Positions 14,793 to 24,745 of a DNA stretch of 64,000 nucleotides are shown here, one piece after another (the stretch's first letter is position 1; each line of letters begins with the position of its first letter). The translations under genes were made by a program, and so were the position numbers. The notes under the pieces are model-generated. The model worked only from the letters and a program-made list of their open reading frames with translations, ran no database searches and was not told where the DNA came from. Source of the DNA: Thioalkalivibrio sp. XN279 (GTDB lineage: Bacteria > Pseudomonadota > Gammaproteobacteria > Steroidobacterales > XN24); assembly GCF_011089885.1 (NCBI RefSeq), contig NZ_JAANBD010000006.1:124001-188000 (forward strand), written 5' to 3'.

Positions 14793-16610
14793 ATGCCGAT
14801 GCCTTCTCCCGCCCTGAACGAAACCATCGACGCCACGCTGCAGCGCGTATTCGGCTTTTCCGCTTTCCGGCCGCCACAACGCGAGATCGTCGCCGGACTG
14901 GTGGCCGGGGAGGATGCCTTCGTCCTGATGCCCACCGGGGGCGGGAAATCGATCTGCTATCAGCTGCCGGCGCTGCACCGCGCCGGCACCGCGATCGTCG
15001 TCTCCCCGCTGATATCGCTGATGAAAGACCAGGTCGACGCCCTGCTCGCCAACGGCGTGGCCGCCGCCTTCTACAACTCCTCGCTGGAAGCCGATGCGGC
15101 GCGGCGCACGCTGGCCCGGCTGCATGCGGGCGAGCTCGACCTGCTGTACGTGGCCCCGGAGACCCTGATGGGCGATTCTTTCCTCGCCCGTCTCGACGAC
15201 ATCCGCCTCGCGCTGTTCGCCGTGGACGAGGCGCATTGCGTGTCGCAGTGGGGCCATGACTTCCGCCCGGAGTACGTGCAGCTGGGCGCACTGCGCGCGC
15301 GCTTCCCCGGCGTGCCGCTGGTCGCGCTCACGGCCACGGCAGACCCGCAGACCCGCGAGGACATCGTGCGCGTGCTCGGCCTCGGGCATGCGCAACGCTA
15401 CGTGGCGAGCTTCGACCGGCCCAACATCCGCTACACCGTGCGCGAGAAGCACCAGCCCTTCGAGCAGCTGGCGCGCTTCCTCGACACGCGCCCCGGCGAG
15501 TCGGGGATCATCTATGCGCTCTCGCGCCGCCGGGTGGACGAGCTGGCGGCCAAGCTGGCGACGCGCGGCACGCGTGCGGCGGCTTACCACGCCGGGCTGG
15601 GCGCGGCGGAGCGGTCGCGCGTGCAGGAGGCTTTCCTGCGCGACGAGCTCGAGGTGGTGGTGGCCACGGTGGCCTTCGGCATGGGCATCGACAAGCCCAA
15701 CGTGCGCTTCGTGGTGCATTACGACATGCCGAAGAACATCGAGGGCTATTACCAGGAGACGGGGCGGGCGGGACGAGACGGCCTGCCGGCGGAGGCGTTG
15801 CTGCTGTTCGGCGCGCAGGACGTGGCCACGGCGCGCAGCCTGGTGGAGCGCAGCGAAAACCCGGAGCGCCAGCGCATCGAGCTGCACAAGCTGAACGCCA
15901 TGGCCGCGCTGGCGGAAAGCCTGACCTGCCGGCGCCGCGTGCTGCTGGGCTATTTCGGCGAGCGGCTGGAGCATGACTGCGGCAACTGCGACATCTGCCT
16001 GGACCCGCCGGAGCGCTTCGACGCCACCGAGGATGCGCGCAAGGCGTTGTCCTGCGTCTATCGCCTCAACCAGGGCTACGGGCTGAAGTACGTGGTCGAC
16101 GTGCTGCGCGGCGGGCGCAGCGAGCGCATCCTCGCGGCCGGGCATGATCGCCTCTCGACCTGGGGCATCGGCGCGCACCACGGGGCGCAGGAATGGGCCT
16201 CCATCATCCGCCAGCTGATCCACCGCGGTTACCTGGAGCAGGACATCGAGCGCTACTCCGTGCTCCGGCTCACCCCGGCGGCGCGCCCGCTGCTGCGCGG
16301 CGAGGAGACGCTGGAGCTGGCGCGGCCGCGCGTCAAGGCCGCGGCGAAGCGCAAGGCGCCGAAAGCGGCCGCGGGCGGTCCCTACGACGAGACCCTGTTC
16401 GAGGCGCTCAGGGCGCTGCGCAAGGCGCTCGCGGACGCGCAGGGCGTGCCGCCCTACATCGTGTTCGGCGACGCCACGCTGGTGGAGATGGCGCGCCGGC
16501 GGCCGGCCACGCCTGGTGAATTGCTGGAAGTCAGCGGCGTCGGCCAGAAGAAGCTGGAACGCTACGGCGCCGACTTCCTCGCCGCCATCCGGGAGCATTC
16601 CGGCGCCTGA
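14793..16610 (+). CDS. recQ: ATP-dependent DNA helicase RecQ
   Basis: 3'-5' helicase for recombination and replication-fork repair. 605 residues. Helicase motifs: Q/0 FGFSAFRPPQREIV, Walker A MPTGGGKSICYQ, SPLISLMKDQVDAL, DEAH box in DEAHCVSQWGHDF, TATA and motif VI QETGRAGRDG. The zinc-binding region (CRRRVLLGYFGE ... CGNCDIC), winged helix and a C-terminal HRDC domain (about residues 520-605) follow, so this is the full-length RecQ architecture. The frame is open well upstream, but the ATG at 14793 gives the normal N-terminus. It is divergent from the TPR-sulfotransferase. Confidence 0.95.
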   Translation: MPMPSPALNETIDATLQRVFGFSAFRPPQREIVAGLVAGEDAFVLMPTGGGKSICYQLPALHRAGTAIVVSPLISLMKDQVDALLANGVAAAFYNSSLEADAARRTLARLHAGELDLLYVAPETLMGDSFLARLDDIRLALFAVDEAHCVSQWGHDFRPEYVQLGALRARFPGVPLVALTATADPQTREDIVRVLGLGHAQRYVASFDRPNIRYTVREKHQPFEQLARFLDTRPGESGIIYALSRRRVDELAAKLATRGTRAAAYHAGLGAAERSRVQEAFLRDELEVVVATVAFGMGIDKPNVRFVVHYDMPKNIEGYYQETGRAGRDGLPAEALLLFGAQDVATARSLVERSENPERQRIELHKLNAMAALAESLTCRRRVLLGYFGERLEHDCGNCDICLDPPERFDATEDARKALSCVYRLNQGYGLKYVVDVLRGGRSERILAAGHDRLSTWGIGAHHGAQEWASIIRQLIHRGYLEQDIERYSVLRLTPAARPLLRGEETLELARPRVKAAAKRKAPKAAAGGPYDETLFEALRALRKALADAQGVPPYIVFGDATLVEMARRRPATPGELLEVSGVGQKKLERYGADFLAAIREHSGA

Positions 16611-16684
16611 GGGCCGCGCTGCGGGGAAGGCCGCGGCAGATTGATCCCGCGCATTGCCCTTTGCGCGGGCCTCCCCCACAATCC

Positions 16685-16698
16685 CTGAAATATTTCAG
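16685..16698. promoter_or_regulatory. 14-bp palindrome upstream of the phosphate permease
   Basis: CTGAAATATTTCAG is perfectly symmetric, 70 bases before the permease ATG, in a locally AT-rich patch. It resembles a regulator site but does not match the PHO box (CTGTCAT repeats). Confidence 0.45.
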
Positions 16699-16768
16699 TT
16701 TTGTTACAGGCCGGTGACCATGCCGGCCTGTTGCGTTCTCCGCCCGCACCATCCAGCGCCCCGAATTT

Positions 16769-18280
16769 ATGGCTAAACCGGCACTAGACAAGGATCTCAA
16801 GCGTCTCAGCCGGCTCGAGGAAGGGGTGCGCGGCATGTCGCGCGGGATGGTGCCGCTCAGCCTCGCCCTGCTGTTCCTGGTCATCGTGGGTGTCACCGTG
16901 GCTGCGGTCGTCGGGGTCGGCGGCAGCCTGGCCATCATCGTGGCCGCCAGCGTCATCGGCGGTTACATGGCGCTCAACATCGGCGCCAACGACGTGGCCA
17001 ACAACATGTCGCCGGCCGTCGGCTCGCGCGCCCTGCACATCGGTGTCGCAGTGCTGATCGCTGCGATCTTCGAGGCCGCAGGGGCCATTCTCGCCGGCGG
17101 CGACGTGGTCAGGACGGTCTCGGGGGGCATCATCCGGCCGGATCTCATGCCCGACACCAGCGCCTTCACCGTCGCCATGCTGTCCGCGCTGTTCGCAGCG
17201 GCGCTGTGGATCAACCTGGCGACCTGGCTCGGCGCGCCGGTCTCCACGACCCACTCGGTTGTCGGCGGCGTGCTCGGCGGCGGCGTCGCCATGGCGGGTC
17301 TCGGCGCGGCTGACTGGGACGTCGTGGCCCGGATCGTCGCCAGCTGGGTGGTCTCTCCCGTGCTCGGCGGCCTGATCGCTGCCGGCTTCCTGCTCTACAT
17401 CAAGCTGAAGATCCTCTACGTGCCGGACCAGCTCGAGCAGGCGCGCCGCAGGGTGCCCCTGCTGGTCGCCATCATGGCGGGCGCCTTCGCCAGCTACCTG
17501 ATGCTCAAGGGTTTCTCGAGAATCTGGAAAGTCCCGCTCTGGATCGCACTGAGCGGCGGGTTGACGGTGGCGTTCATGACCTTGATGTGGGTGCAGCCGG
17601 TCATCGCTCGCATGACTCACGGCAAACCATCGAACCGCGGCACGGTCGGCACCCTGTTCACGATCCCCGTGATCTGCGGCGCGGCGCTGCTGTCCTTCGC
17701 GCATGGCGCCAACGACGTCGCCAACGCCATCGGCCCGCTCGCGGCCATCCACGCCTCCGTGACCGAAGGGGGCATCGTCAGCGTGGCTGCGATACCGCCC
17801 TGGATTCTCCTCATCGGCGCTTTCGGCATAGCCACCGGGCTGTTGTTGTACGGGCCCAAGCTGATCCGCACCGTCGGCTCAAAGATCACCAAGCTGAACC
17901 GCATCCGTGCCTTTTGCGTCACCCTCTCGGCGGCGATCACGGTGATCATCGCCTCCGCGCTGGGCTTGCCGGTGAGCTCCACCCACATCGCCATCGGCGC
18001 CCTGTTCGGCGTAGGGTTCCTGCGCGAATTCATGGTCAACCGCCGCAACGGGCGCAGCGGGCTCGACACCATGCCGTTCGAGGCGCCCGGGACGGCAGCA
18101 GAGCAGCCGGACCCGCAGGGCGGCGGGGCTGCGCCGGAACAGAAGCTGCGCAAGCGCTACCTGGTCAGGCGCAGGCACCTGCTGACGATCGTGGCGGCCT
18201 GGTTGGTGACGGTGCCGGCGAGCGCCGCGGTGGCGGCCGTGCTGGCACTGGCACTGGCCCGGGTGGGCCTGCCGCTCTAG
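16769..18280 (+). CDS. PiT-family inorganic phosphate transporter
   Basis: 503-residue membrane protein of the PiT (PF01384) family, which carries phosphate with a proton or sodium ion. The two inverted family signatures are both present: NIGANDVANNMSPAVGSRA (about residues 71-89) and AHGANDVANAIGPLAA (about 311-326), each followed by a VSTTHS/VSSTHI helix hairpin. About ten to eleven membrane helices. A polar loop before the last helix (about 415-470) holds charged and Pro-rich sequence. No phoU-like DUF47 partner is adjacent, so regulation by a dedicated accessory is not seen. Confidence 0.93.
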   Translation: MAKPALDKDLKRLSRLEEGVRGMSRGMVPLSLALLFLVIVGVTVAAVVGVGGSLAIIVAASVIGGYMALNIGANDVANNMSPAVGSRALHIGVAVLIAAIFEAAGAILAGGDVVRTVSGGIIRPDLMPDTSAFTVAMLSALFAAALWINLATWLGAPVSTTHSVVGGVLGGGVAMAGLGAADWDVVARIVASWVVSPVLGGLIAAGFLLYIKLKILYVPDQLEQARRRVPLLVAIMAGAFASYLMLKGFSRIWKVPLWIALSGGLTVAFMTLMWVQPVIARMTHGKPSNRGTVGTLFTIPVICGAALLSFAHGANDVANAIGPLAAIHASVTEGGIVSVAAIPPWILLIGAFGIATGLLLYGPKLIRTVGSKITKLNRIRAFCVTLSAAITVIIASALGLPVSSTHIAIGALFGVGFLREFMVNRRNGRSGLDTMPFEAPGTAAEQPDPQGGGAAPEQKLRKRYLVRRRHLLTIVAAWLVTVPASAAVAAVLALALARVGLPL

Positions 18281-18293
18281 CGCCGTGGAGAGA

Positions 18294-18369
18294 TGGTGGC
18301 CAGGGGCAGAATCGAACTGCCGACACCGTGATTTTCAGTCACGTGCTCTACCAACTGAGCTACCTGGCC
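18294..18369 (-). tRNA. tRNA-Phe (GAA)
   Basis: 76 bases folding as a full cloverleaf: acceptor GGCCAGG/CCTGGCC, D-arm GCTC...GAGC, anticodon loop CTGAAAA with GAA, T-loop GTTCGATTC, and encoded 3' CCA. Confidence 0.97.
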
Positions 18370-18501
18370 GCCGGTGAGAGGCGCGTATTAGACCCGCGCC
18401 GCCGCGCGCCAGTCAAGGCGAGCGCGGGAGGCCGGCGCTTTTGACCCGCCTCCGGCCGACCGTCTACCCTGTGGGTCGGCCCGCTCACCCCGATCAACGC
18501 C

Positions 18502-19779
18502 ATGAGCATACCCTCGCCCCTGGCGCCGCCGCTGGCGCCGCCGCTGCCGGCCGCGCCCCTGAGCGACCGCTACGCCGACGTGCGCGCCCGCACCGAGGCG
18601 CTGGTCGCGCCGCTGTCCGCCGAGGACGCCTGTGTGCAGAGCATGCCCGACGCCAGCCCGGCGAAGTGGCACCTGGCGCACACCACCTGGTTCTTCGAGC
18701 ATTTCGTGCTCGCCGGCCGCCTGCCCGGCTACCAGGTGTTCCACGAGCGCTTCGGCTACCTGTTCAACTCCTATTACTTCACCGTGGGCCAGATGCACCT
18801 GCGCCCGCGCCGCGGCCTGGTGACGCGACCTTCGCTGGGCGAGGTGCTCGGCTACCGCGCGCATGTGGACGAGGCCATGAACCGGCTGCTGCAAAACGGG
18901 GCCGGCGATGCGGAGCTCGAGCAGCTCGTCACCCTGGGTACGCACCACGAGCAACAGCACCAGGAGCTGCTGCTCACCGACATCAAGCACCTGCTGGCGC
19001 AGAATCCCCTGCTGCCGGCTTACGCCGAGGCGCGCCCGGGGCCGCCGCATGCAGCCGTCCCGCTTGAGTGGATTCCCGGGCAGGCCGGCATCGTCGAGAT
19101 CGGCCACGCGGGTGACGGCTTCGCCTTCGACAACGAGACCCCGCGGCATCGCGCCCTGTTGCGCGACCACGCACTCGCCTCGCGGCCCGTGACCAATGCC
19201 GAGTACCGCGAGTTCATTGCGGATGGGGGCTATGCCGAAACCGGCCTGTGGCTGTCAGACGGCTGGTCGACGGTAATGGCAGAGGGCTGGGAGCGCCCGC
19301 TCTACTGGCAGGAGGACCTGGAGCATGCCTTCACCCTCCATGGCGTGCAGCCAATTGATCCTGCGGCACCGGTGGCGCACCTGAGCTATTACGAGGCCGA
19401 CGCCTTCGCGCGCTGGGCCGGCGCCCGCCTGCCCACCGAGTTCGAATGGGAGGCCGCCGCCGCGCGCGAGCCGGTGACGGGCACCTTCGCCGACAGCGGA
19501 GCGCTGGAACCCCGCGCCGGGACGCCCGGACCCGGGCTGCGCCAGCTCTACGGCGATGCCTGGGAATGGACCGCGAGCCCCTATGCGCCCTATCCCGGCT
19601 TCCGGCCGCTGGCGGGTTCGCTGGGCGAGTACAACGGGAAGTTCATGTGCAGCCAGATGGTCCTGCGCGGGGGGTCCTGCGCCACCCCCGCCGGGCACGT
19701 CCGGCCCACCTACCGTAATTTCTTCTATCCCACGCAGCGCTGGCAGTTCAGCGGCCTGCGCCTCGCCAGGGACGCGTGA
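18502..19779 (+). CDS. egtB: Ergothioneine biosynthesis sulfoxide synthase
   Basis: Non-haem iron enzyme that joins a thiol donor (gamma-Glu-Cys or Cys) to hercynine through an O2-dependent C-S bond. 425 residues. The N-terminal DinB-like four-helix domain has the iron ligands H60 (KWHLAH) and H149/H153 (THHEQQH). The C-terminal formylglycine-generating-enzyme-like fold shows LPTEFEWEAAA, GDAWEWTAS and VLRGGSCATP. The gene overlaps egtD, giving the common two-gene proteobacterial cluster. No egtA, egtC or egtE is in the window, so the lyase step is encoded elsewhere and the thiol donor cannot be told from here. Confidence 0.95.
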   Translation: MSIPSPLAPPLAPPLPAAPLSDRYADVRARTEALVAPLSAEDACVQSMPDASPAKWHLAHTTWFFEHFVLAGRLPGYQVFHERFGYLFNSYYFTVGQMHLRPRRGLVTRPSLGEVLGYRAHVDEAMNRLLQNGAGDAELEQLVTLGTHHEQQHQELLLTDIKHLLAQNPLLPAYAEARPGPPHAAVPLEWIPGQAGIVEIGHAGDGFAFDNETPRHRALLRDHALASRPVTNAEYREFIADGGYAETGLWLSDGWSTVMAEGWERPLYWQEDLEHAFTLHGVQPIDPAAPVAHLSYYEADAFARWAGARLPTEFEWEAAAAREPVTGTFADSGALEPRAGTPGPGLRQLYGDAWEWTASPYAPYPGFRPLAGSLGEYNGKFMCSQMVLRGGSCATPAGHVRPTYRNFFYPTQRWQFSGLRLARDA

Positions 19780-20777
19780 TGAGCGAGAACCTCGGCACCA
19801 TGACGGACTTCAGCCCCGATGATTCCGTGATGCTCAAGGACGTGCTGCGCGGCCTGGCGCTGCCGCAGAAGAACATCCCCTCGCTGTATTTCTACGACCA
19901 GCGCGGCTCCGAGCTGTTCGACGCCATTACGGAGTTGCCCGAGTATTACCCTACGCGCACCGAGATCGGCATTCTCGAGCGCCACGGCGCGGAGATGGCG
20001 GCCGCGCTCGGCCCCGGGGTGCGCCTGATCGAACTGGGTTCCGGCTCGGCGCTGAAAACGGAGCTGCTGCTGGGCCGGCTGGAAGATCCGGCAGCCTATG
20101 TGCCGGTGGAGATTTCGCGCGAGCACCTGCTGGCGGCCGCGGCGCGCATCGCCGCCGACTTCCCCGACCTCGAAGTCATGCCGGTGACGGCGGACTTCAC
20201 GGAGCCCTTCGACCTGCCGGAACCGGCCCGCCGCCGGGTCGAGCGCAACGTGGCCTTCTTCCCCGGCTCGACCATCGGCAACTTCCCCCGCGGCATGGCG
20301 GCGGACCTGCTTGCCGCCACCTGCCGCGAAGTCGGCGCCGGCGGCGCCATGCTCATCGGCGTCGACCTGGTGAAAGACCGCGCCACCCTGGAACGGGCCT
20401 ACAACGACGCGGCCGGGGTGACCGCCCAGTTCAACCTGAACCTGCTGGTCCGCCTGAACCGCGAGCTCGGCGCAGACTTCGACGTCGCCGCGTTCCGCCA
20501 CCAGGCAGTGTGGGACGAGGATGCGGCGCGCATCGAGATGCGCCTGGTCAGCACCCGCGCGCAACGGGTGCAGGTCGCCGGGAGGCCATTCGAGTTCGCC
20601 GCCGGAGAAGTCCTCGTGACCGAGTACTCACACAAGTACACGCCCGCGGTTTTCCGCAGCCTGGCCGAAGGCGCCGGGTTCCGCGTGGCCCGGACCTGGA
20701 CGGACCCGGAAGGCCTGTTCTCGGTCCAGCTGCTGGAAGTCCCCGGCGCGGCTCAGGACTCTTCTGGCGGCACGTAG
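19779..20777 (+). CDS. egtD: L-histidine N-alpha-methyltransferase
   Basis: Trimethylates histidine to hercynine with SAM, the first step of ergothioneine synthesis. 332 residues, the family length. SAM-site motif [17 protein letters not shown], the [21 protein letters not shown] start typical of Egt[10 protein letters not shown] and the C-terminal EYSHKYTP are present. The ATG overlaps the egtB TGA (TGATG); an in-frame GTG one codon earlier is also possible. The 3' end overlaps the 3' end of yggX by 25 bases. Confidence 0.95.
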   Translation: MSENLGTMTDFSPDDSVMLKDVLRGLALPQKNIPSLYFYDQRGSELFDAITELPEYYPTRTEIGILERHGAEMAAALGPGVRLIELGSGSALKTELLLGRLEDPAAYVPVEISREHLLAAAARIAADFPDLEVMPVTADFTEPFDLPEPARRRVERNVAFFPGSTIGNFPRGMAADLLAATCREVGAGGAMLIGVDLVKDRATLERAYNDAAGVTAQFNLNLLVRLNRELGADFDVAAFRHQAVWDEDAARIEMRLVSTRAQRVQVAGRPFEFAAGEVLVTEYSHKYTPAVFRSLAEGAGFRVARTWTDPEGLFSVQLLEVPGAAQDSSGGT

Positions 20778-21028
20778 CCCTCGGGCGCGGCGGCGCCGCC
20801 GCCGAAGAAGAACTGCTCCATCTGCTCGCGCAGGAACTCGCGCGCCTGCGGCTCGATGACGACCAGGCGGTACTCGTTGATGAGCATGGTCTGGTGCGCC
20901 AGCCACTGCTGCCACGCCTGCTTCGACACCTGCTCGTAGATGCGCTGCCCGAGCTCGCCCGGATAGGGTGGGCGGTCCAGGCCCTCGGCCTCGCGGCCGA
21001 GCAGCACGCAATTGACGGTTCTGGTCAT
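20753..21028 (-). CDS. yggX: Fe(2+)-trafficking protein YggX
   Basis: 91 residues, the exact family size. Family features: [23 protein letters not shown] with the single conserved Cys7, [15 protein letters not shown], and a hydrophobic Phe-rich tail (EQFFFGG). It protects Fe-S proteins from oxidants and supports iron handling. It overlaps mutY by four bases (ATGA). The mutY-yggX pairing is conserved in gammaproteobacteria, and MutY itself carries an Fe-S cluster. Confidence 0.96.
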   Translation of the reverse strand: MTRTVNCVLLGREAEGLDRPPYPGELGQRIYEQVSKQAWQQWLAHQTMLINEYRLVVIEPQAREFLREQMEQFFFGGGAAAPEGYVPPEES

Positions 21029-22101
21029 GGTGATTTCCTTGTTGCTGGCCCTGCATCGGGCCCGTCCAGCGCCGCGATCAACCGTTCCACCACGGCGGCG
21101 AGCCCCAGCTTCGCCGGAGAGCGGGCGTTATACCAGACCCACCGGCCGCTCTCCATCAGCCGCGGCGCCGCGCCGTCGAGGCGGGCGCGCAGCGGGGTGA
21201 TCTCGAGTTCGAAATGCGTGAAACCGTGCCGCACCCGTGCGAGCGGCGGCTCCGTCCGCACCGGCGCGCCCAGCACCCGCCGACCCCAGCTCTCCGGGTT
21301 CTCCTCGCCCAGTTCCGGCGGACACCACAGCCCGCCCCAGACGCCGGCCGCCGGGCGCTGCTCCAGCAGCACCGCGCCGCTCTTATCCCGCAGCAGGAGC
21401 ATGCGCGCGTGCCGCAGCGGGCGCGGCCGGCGCGGGCGCGGCGCGGGATACTCGGACTGGCGGCCTTCCCGGCGCGCCGCGCACAGCGCCGCCACCGGGC
21501 ACTTCGCACAGGCCGGGTTGGCGCGCCGGCACAGGGTCGCGCCGAGGTCCATGATGGCCTGGGTGTAGTCACCCACCCGCCGCGCCGGGGTGTGCGTCTC
21601 GGCCAGCGCCCACAGCCGGCGCTCGACCGCGGCCTGGCCCGGCCAGCCGGGAACTGCATGCACCCGCGCCAGCACCCGCTTCACGTTGCCGTCCAGGATG
21701 GGGTGACGCCGGCCGTGCGCCATGGCGAGGATGGCGCCGGCCGTGGAACGGCCGATGCCGGGCAGCGCCTGCAGGGCCTCGAGATCCTGCGGCAGCTCAC
21801 CACCATGCTCCAGGACTACCCGTTGCGCGGCGCGGTGCAGGTTGCGCGCCCGCGCGTAGTAGCCCAGCCCCGACCAGAGGTGCAGCACCTCGTCGAGCGG
21901 CGCGGCCGCGAGCGCCTCCACGGTGGGGAAACGCTGCATGAAGCGCTCGAAGTAAGACGCTGCGGTTGCGACCTGGGTCTGCTGCAACATGATCTCGGAC
22001 ACCCAGGTGCGGTAGGCACTGCGCTCGCGCTGCCACGGCAGGTCGTGCCGGCCGCAGCGATCGAACCACTCCAGCAGGGCCGCGGCGAAAGCGTCAGTCA
22101 T
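21025..22101 (-). CDS. mutY: Adenine DNA glycosylase MutY
   Basis: Removes A mispaired with 8-oxoG. 358 residues from the ATG at 22101, which overlaps the upstream stop by eight bases. Helix-hairpin-helix [14 protein letters not shown], catalytic Asp in [12 protein letters not shown], the [4Fe-4S] loop C-x6-C-x2-C-x5-C in [17 protein letters not shown], and a C-terminal NUDIX-like 8-oxoG recognition domain (from about 230) are all present. Part of the overlapping minus-strand run asmA-like, SRPBCC, mutY, yggX. Confidence 0.96.
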   Translation of the reverse strand: MTDAFAAALLEWFDRCGRHDLPWQRERSAYRTWVSEIMLQQTQVATAASYFERFMQRFPTVEALAAAPLDEVLHLWSGLGYYARARNLHRAAQRVVLEHGGELPQDLEALQALPGIGRSTAGAILAMAHGRRHPILDGNVKRVLARVHAVPGWPGQAAVERRLWALAETHTPARRVGDYTQAIMDLGATLCRRANPACAKCPVAALCAARREGRQSEYPAPRPRRPRPLRHARMLLLRDKSGAVLLEQRPAAGVWGGLWCPPELGEENPESWGRRVLGAPVRTEPPLARVRHGFTHFELEITPLRARLDGAAPRLMESGRWVWYNARSPAKLGLAAVVERLIAALDGPDAGPATRKSP

Positions 22102-22654
22102 CGCTCGCCATGGCGCGCCGATCAACTTCCAGCATGGTCTCGCGGGTCATCCGTTCCACCGCGTCCAGCAGCAGTGCCGGACCGAGCATGGGCAAGGGCT
22201 CGAACGCCGGCACGAACCGGGTCTGGTATTCCAGCAGCGCGCCGTCGCCGTCCGGCGTGAAGCGCCAGGAAGTGGCGCCCGAGCGGAACGAGCCGCGTCG
22301 CGGCACGTCCACCGCGTGCAGCGTATGGCCTTCCACGCGGATGTGCTCCACGCGGTGCATCTCGCGGCAGAACAGCAGGACACAGGCCTCCGAACGCAGG
22401 TAGACCTCCTCGACCCCGGGCGCCACCAGGCCGAGGGAGCGGCTTTCCAGCAAATTGGGATGGAGCTCGTGGATGCGCTCGTAATCGGTCAGGACCCCCA
22501 GCACGGCGTCGGCCCCGGCGCTGAACCGGGCCTCGATCCGCAGCATGTACTCCTCGCCCTCATGCCGGCTCTCCACCGCCAGCAGCTCGAAAGCGCCAGC
22601 AGGCGCGCACAGCAGGCAGGCAGCCGCGACAGCCAGCAGGCGCCCCGGGTTCAT
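22094..22654 (-). CDS. Exported SRPBCC (START-like) protein
   Basis: 186 residues. A signal peptide (MNRG-like start MNPGRLLAVAAACLLCAPAGA) is followed by a helix-grip lipid-binding-type domain: ARFSAGADAVLGVLTDYERIHELHPN resembles polyketide-cyclase/Coq10-type SRPBCC proteins, and FVPAFEPLPMLGPALL forms the C-terminal helix. It probably binds a hydrophobic ligand in the periplasm. It overlaps asmA-like upstream (ATGA) and mutY downstream. Coupling with an AsmA protein, a family tied to outer-membrane lipid transport, makes a lipid role plausible but unproven. Confidence 0.8.
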   Translation of the reverse strand: MNPGRLLAVAAACLLCAPAGAFELLAVESRHEGEEYMLRIEARFSAGADAVLGVLTDYERIHELHPNLLESRSLGLVAPGVEEVYLRSEACVLLFCREMHRVEHIRVEGHTLHAVDVPRRGSFRSGATSWRFTPDGDGALLEYQTRFVPAFEPLPMLGPALLLDAVERMTRETMLEVDRRAMASDD

Positions 22655-24711
22655 CCGTCCGGACGCAGGCGGTCGCGCAGCTTGCGCAGCGGATCGAGGG
22701 CGCGCTCCTTGAGTTTCTCCACTGCTTCGTCCTTGAGCAGCTCCGCCACGTCCACGCTGACCTTGGGCGACGCCAGCTCGCCGCTCAGGCGCAGCGGGAT
22801 CCGCGCGCCGGCCAGCTCGCTACGCTCTCCCGTGGTCTCGTCGACCGCCTCGCGAATCACCGTCGCGGTCAGCCGATAGTCCAGCGTCCCCGCCGCCAGG
22901 TCCACCGCGCCCCGGCCCGCCAGCGCAATGAAGGGCAGGCCGCCGACCAGGTCCTCGTTGACCAGCTGCCCGTCGCGGATGACGGCGGTGCCGCTGAGTT
23001 CGCGGAACTCGGTGTCCGGGGAGGTTTTCTCCGGCACCGGCCGGCCCTTGGCAAGCGCATAGGCGCGCTGGATCTCGAACCACAGGTTGACGCCGCGGAA
23101 ATAGCCGTCGCTGAGCTGGAAGCCGACGTTGCCGTCCAGGCCGGACAACAGGCCGGCCGTGGTGGCGGCCGACGTCGCCAGGTCTGCTTCCAGCCGTGCG
23201 ACGCCGGTCAGCCGCTCGAAGTCCGCCAGGTCGGTGGTGAAGGGCTGCAGCTGGAGTCCCTCCAGCGACTGCCGCAGCCGCAGCGTGGCCGGTGCGCGGC
23301 GCGCGTCAATGACTGCGCTGCCGCGCGCCTCGCCCTCGTAGAGGTCGGCCGAGAGCGGTTCCAGCGCCAGGCGTCCTTCCTTCACCACGGCTCGCGTCTC
23401 CACCGCCGCCAGCCTGAGACCCGACACGACCACGCTGCCGGCGCGCAGCCCCAGGTCCAGGTCCAGTGCCTGCAGCCAGTCGAACGCCAGCGGCGTGTCC
23501 TCGGTCGGCGCCGCGGCCGCGGTCTCGTCGGCCTCCGGGCCCAGGTAGCGGTCGAGGTCGATCGTGTCCAGCGCCAGCTCGCCCCGGACACGGTTCACCT
23601 CTCCGGGCGTCAGCGCCAGCCGGCCTTCCAGGTTGCTGTCGTCGAGCACCAGCCGCACGTCCTCCAGCGCCAGCGTCCCCGCCGCGAAGCGCATCTCCGC
23701 GCTCAGCGCGAGCCGCCCCAGCACGGCAGGATCGCGGGTCTGCGGCGGCGCCTCGCCAAGGTTGCGCAACAGCTCGCGCGGCGAGAATTCGGCCACCTCC
23801 AGCTGTCCGTCGAACTCCGGCGTTTCCATCAGGCCACGTCCCTGCAGCCCCGCGGTGGCGCGCAGCCCCGCCGCATCCAGCACCAGCTGCGGCAGGTCCA
23901 GGGTCTGGGCGGCAAGATCGACGACCAGCCGGGGCACCTCTACGCGCGCCGCCTGCTGGCCTCCGGGCAGCGTGGCGCCCGTGGCATCGACCTGCAGCAC
24001 GAACTCGCTCATTTCCAGGCCGGAGCCGCCCGCGTGCAACAGCAACACCGTTTCGAGCCGGCCCTGCACGCGGGTCGCGCCCGCGTCGAGCGCCAGCGTG
24101 ACCTCGGCCTCGAGGTCGAACGGCTGGCCCGGCGACAGGGGACCGGTGGTGAGACGCGGCACGCCGATCTCGACCACGCGGCCATCGCCGAGGTGCTCGT
24201 AGCGCACGTTGACGTCGCGCACCTCCAGGCCGTCGATGCGGGTGAACTGGAAACCCGTCCCGGCCTGCCCCCCGGCGGGTGGCGCCCCGCCCGCGCCGGT
24301 GTCTTCCTCGCCGGCCGCATCACGCCAGTTGGCGCTGCCGTCGGCACGCTCCACCAGATGGAGCTGCAGCCCTTCGAGCCGCAGCTTGCTGACCTCGAGT
24401 CGACGCGACAACAACGGCATCACCCGGGCGCCGATGGCGGCGGACTCGATCTCGACGAAGGGCTCGTCGCCGAAACCCGGCGGATTGCCGAGGCTCATGC
24501 GCCCCACCTCGAAGCCGATGGTGGGGAAGAAGCTCAGCGAGATGTCGCCCTCGATGCGCGCGCTGCGGCCGGTCTCTGCACTGATGGCCTGCGTGATGCG
24601 GTCGCGGTAGTCGGCCGGGTCGACCACGAACATGATCAGTGCGGCAGCAGCCAGCACCAGCACGACCAGCACGGCGAATACGCCGAGAACAATCTTCAGC
24701 ACCCGGGACAT
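22651..24711 (-). CDS. AsmA family protein
   Basis: 686 residues. One N-terminal membrane anchor (residues about 5-28), then the AsmA domain with its usual opening VDPADYRDRITQAISAETGR and LSFFPTIGFEVGRMSLGN, and a C-terminal AsmA_2 region (FSDGYFRGVNLW-type segment, GTLDYRLTATV). AsmA proteins are inner-membrane-anchored repeating beta-groove proteins related to Vps13/TamB bridges and influence outer-membrane lipid homeostasis. The order asmA then mutY then yggX is also seen in pseudomonads. The start is 34 bases after the EAL gene, so it may be read from the regulators' promoter too. Confidence 0.92.
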   Translation of the reverse strand: MSRVLKIVLGVFAVLVVLVLAAAALIMFVVDPADYRDRITQAISAETGRSARIEGDISLSFFPTIGFEVGRMSLGNPPGFGDEPFVEIESAAIGARVMPLLSRRLEVSKLRLEGLQLHLVERADGSANWRDAAGEEDTGAGGAPPAGGQAGTGFQFTRIDGLEVRDVNVRYEHLGDGRVVEIGVPRLTTGPLSPGQPFDLEAEVTLALDAGATRVQGRLETVLLLHAGGSGLEMSEFVLQVDATGATLPGGQQAARVEVPRLVVDLAAQTLDLPQLVLDAAGLRATAGLQGRGLMETPEFDGQLEVAEFSPRELLRNLGEAPPQTRDPAVLGRLALSAEMRFAAGTLALEDVRLVLDDSNLEGRLALTPGEVNRVRGELALDTIDLDRYLGPEADETAAAAPTEDTPLAFDWLQALDLDLGLRAGSVVVSGLRLAAVETRAVVKEGRLALEPLSADLYEGEARGSAVIDARRAPATLRLRQSLEGLQLQPFTTDLADFERLTGVARLEADLATSAATTAGLLSGLDGNVGFQLSDGYFRGVNLWFEIQRAYALAKGRPVPEKTSPDTEFRELSGTAVIRDGQLVNEDLVGGLPFIALAGRGAVDLAAGTLDYRLTATVIREAVDETTGERSELAGARIPLRLSGELASPKVSVDVAELLKDEAVEKLKERALDPLRKLRDRLRPDG

Positions 24712-24745
24712 CAGAGCTTCCTCCCGGCCCTGCCGCGGCGGCGGC

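Noticed and set aside
13148-15259. 703-codon plus-strand frame
   Set aside because: Antisense of the TPR-sulfotransferase and frame-shifted against recQ.
16685-16768. PHO box before the phosphate permease
   Set aside because: No paired CTGTCAT-type repeats; the palindrome there has a different sequence.
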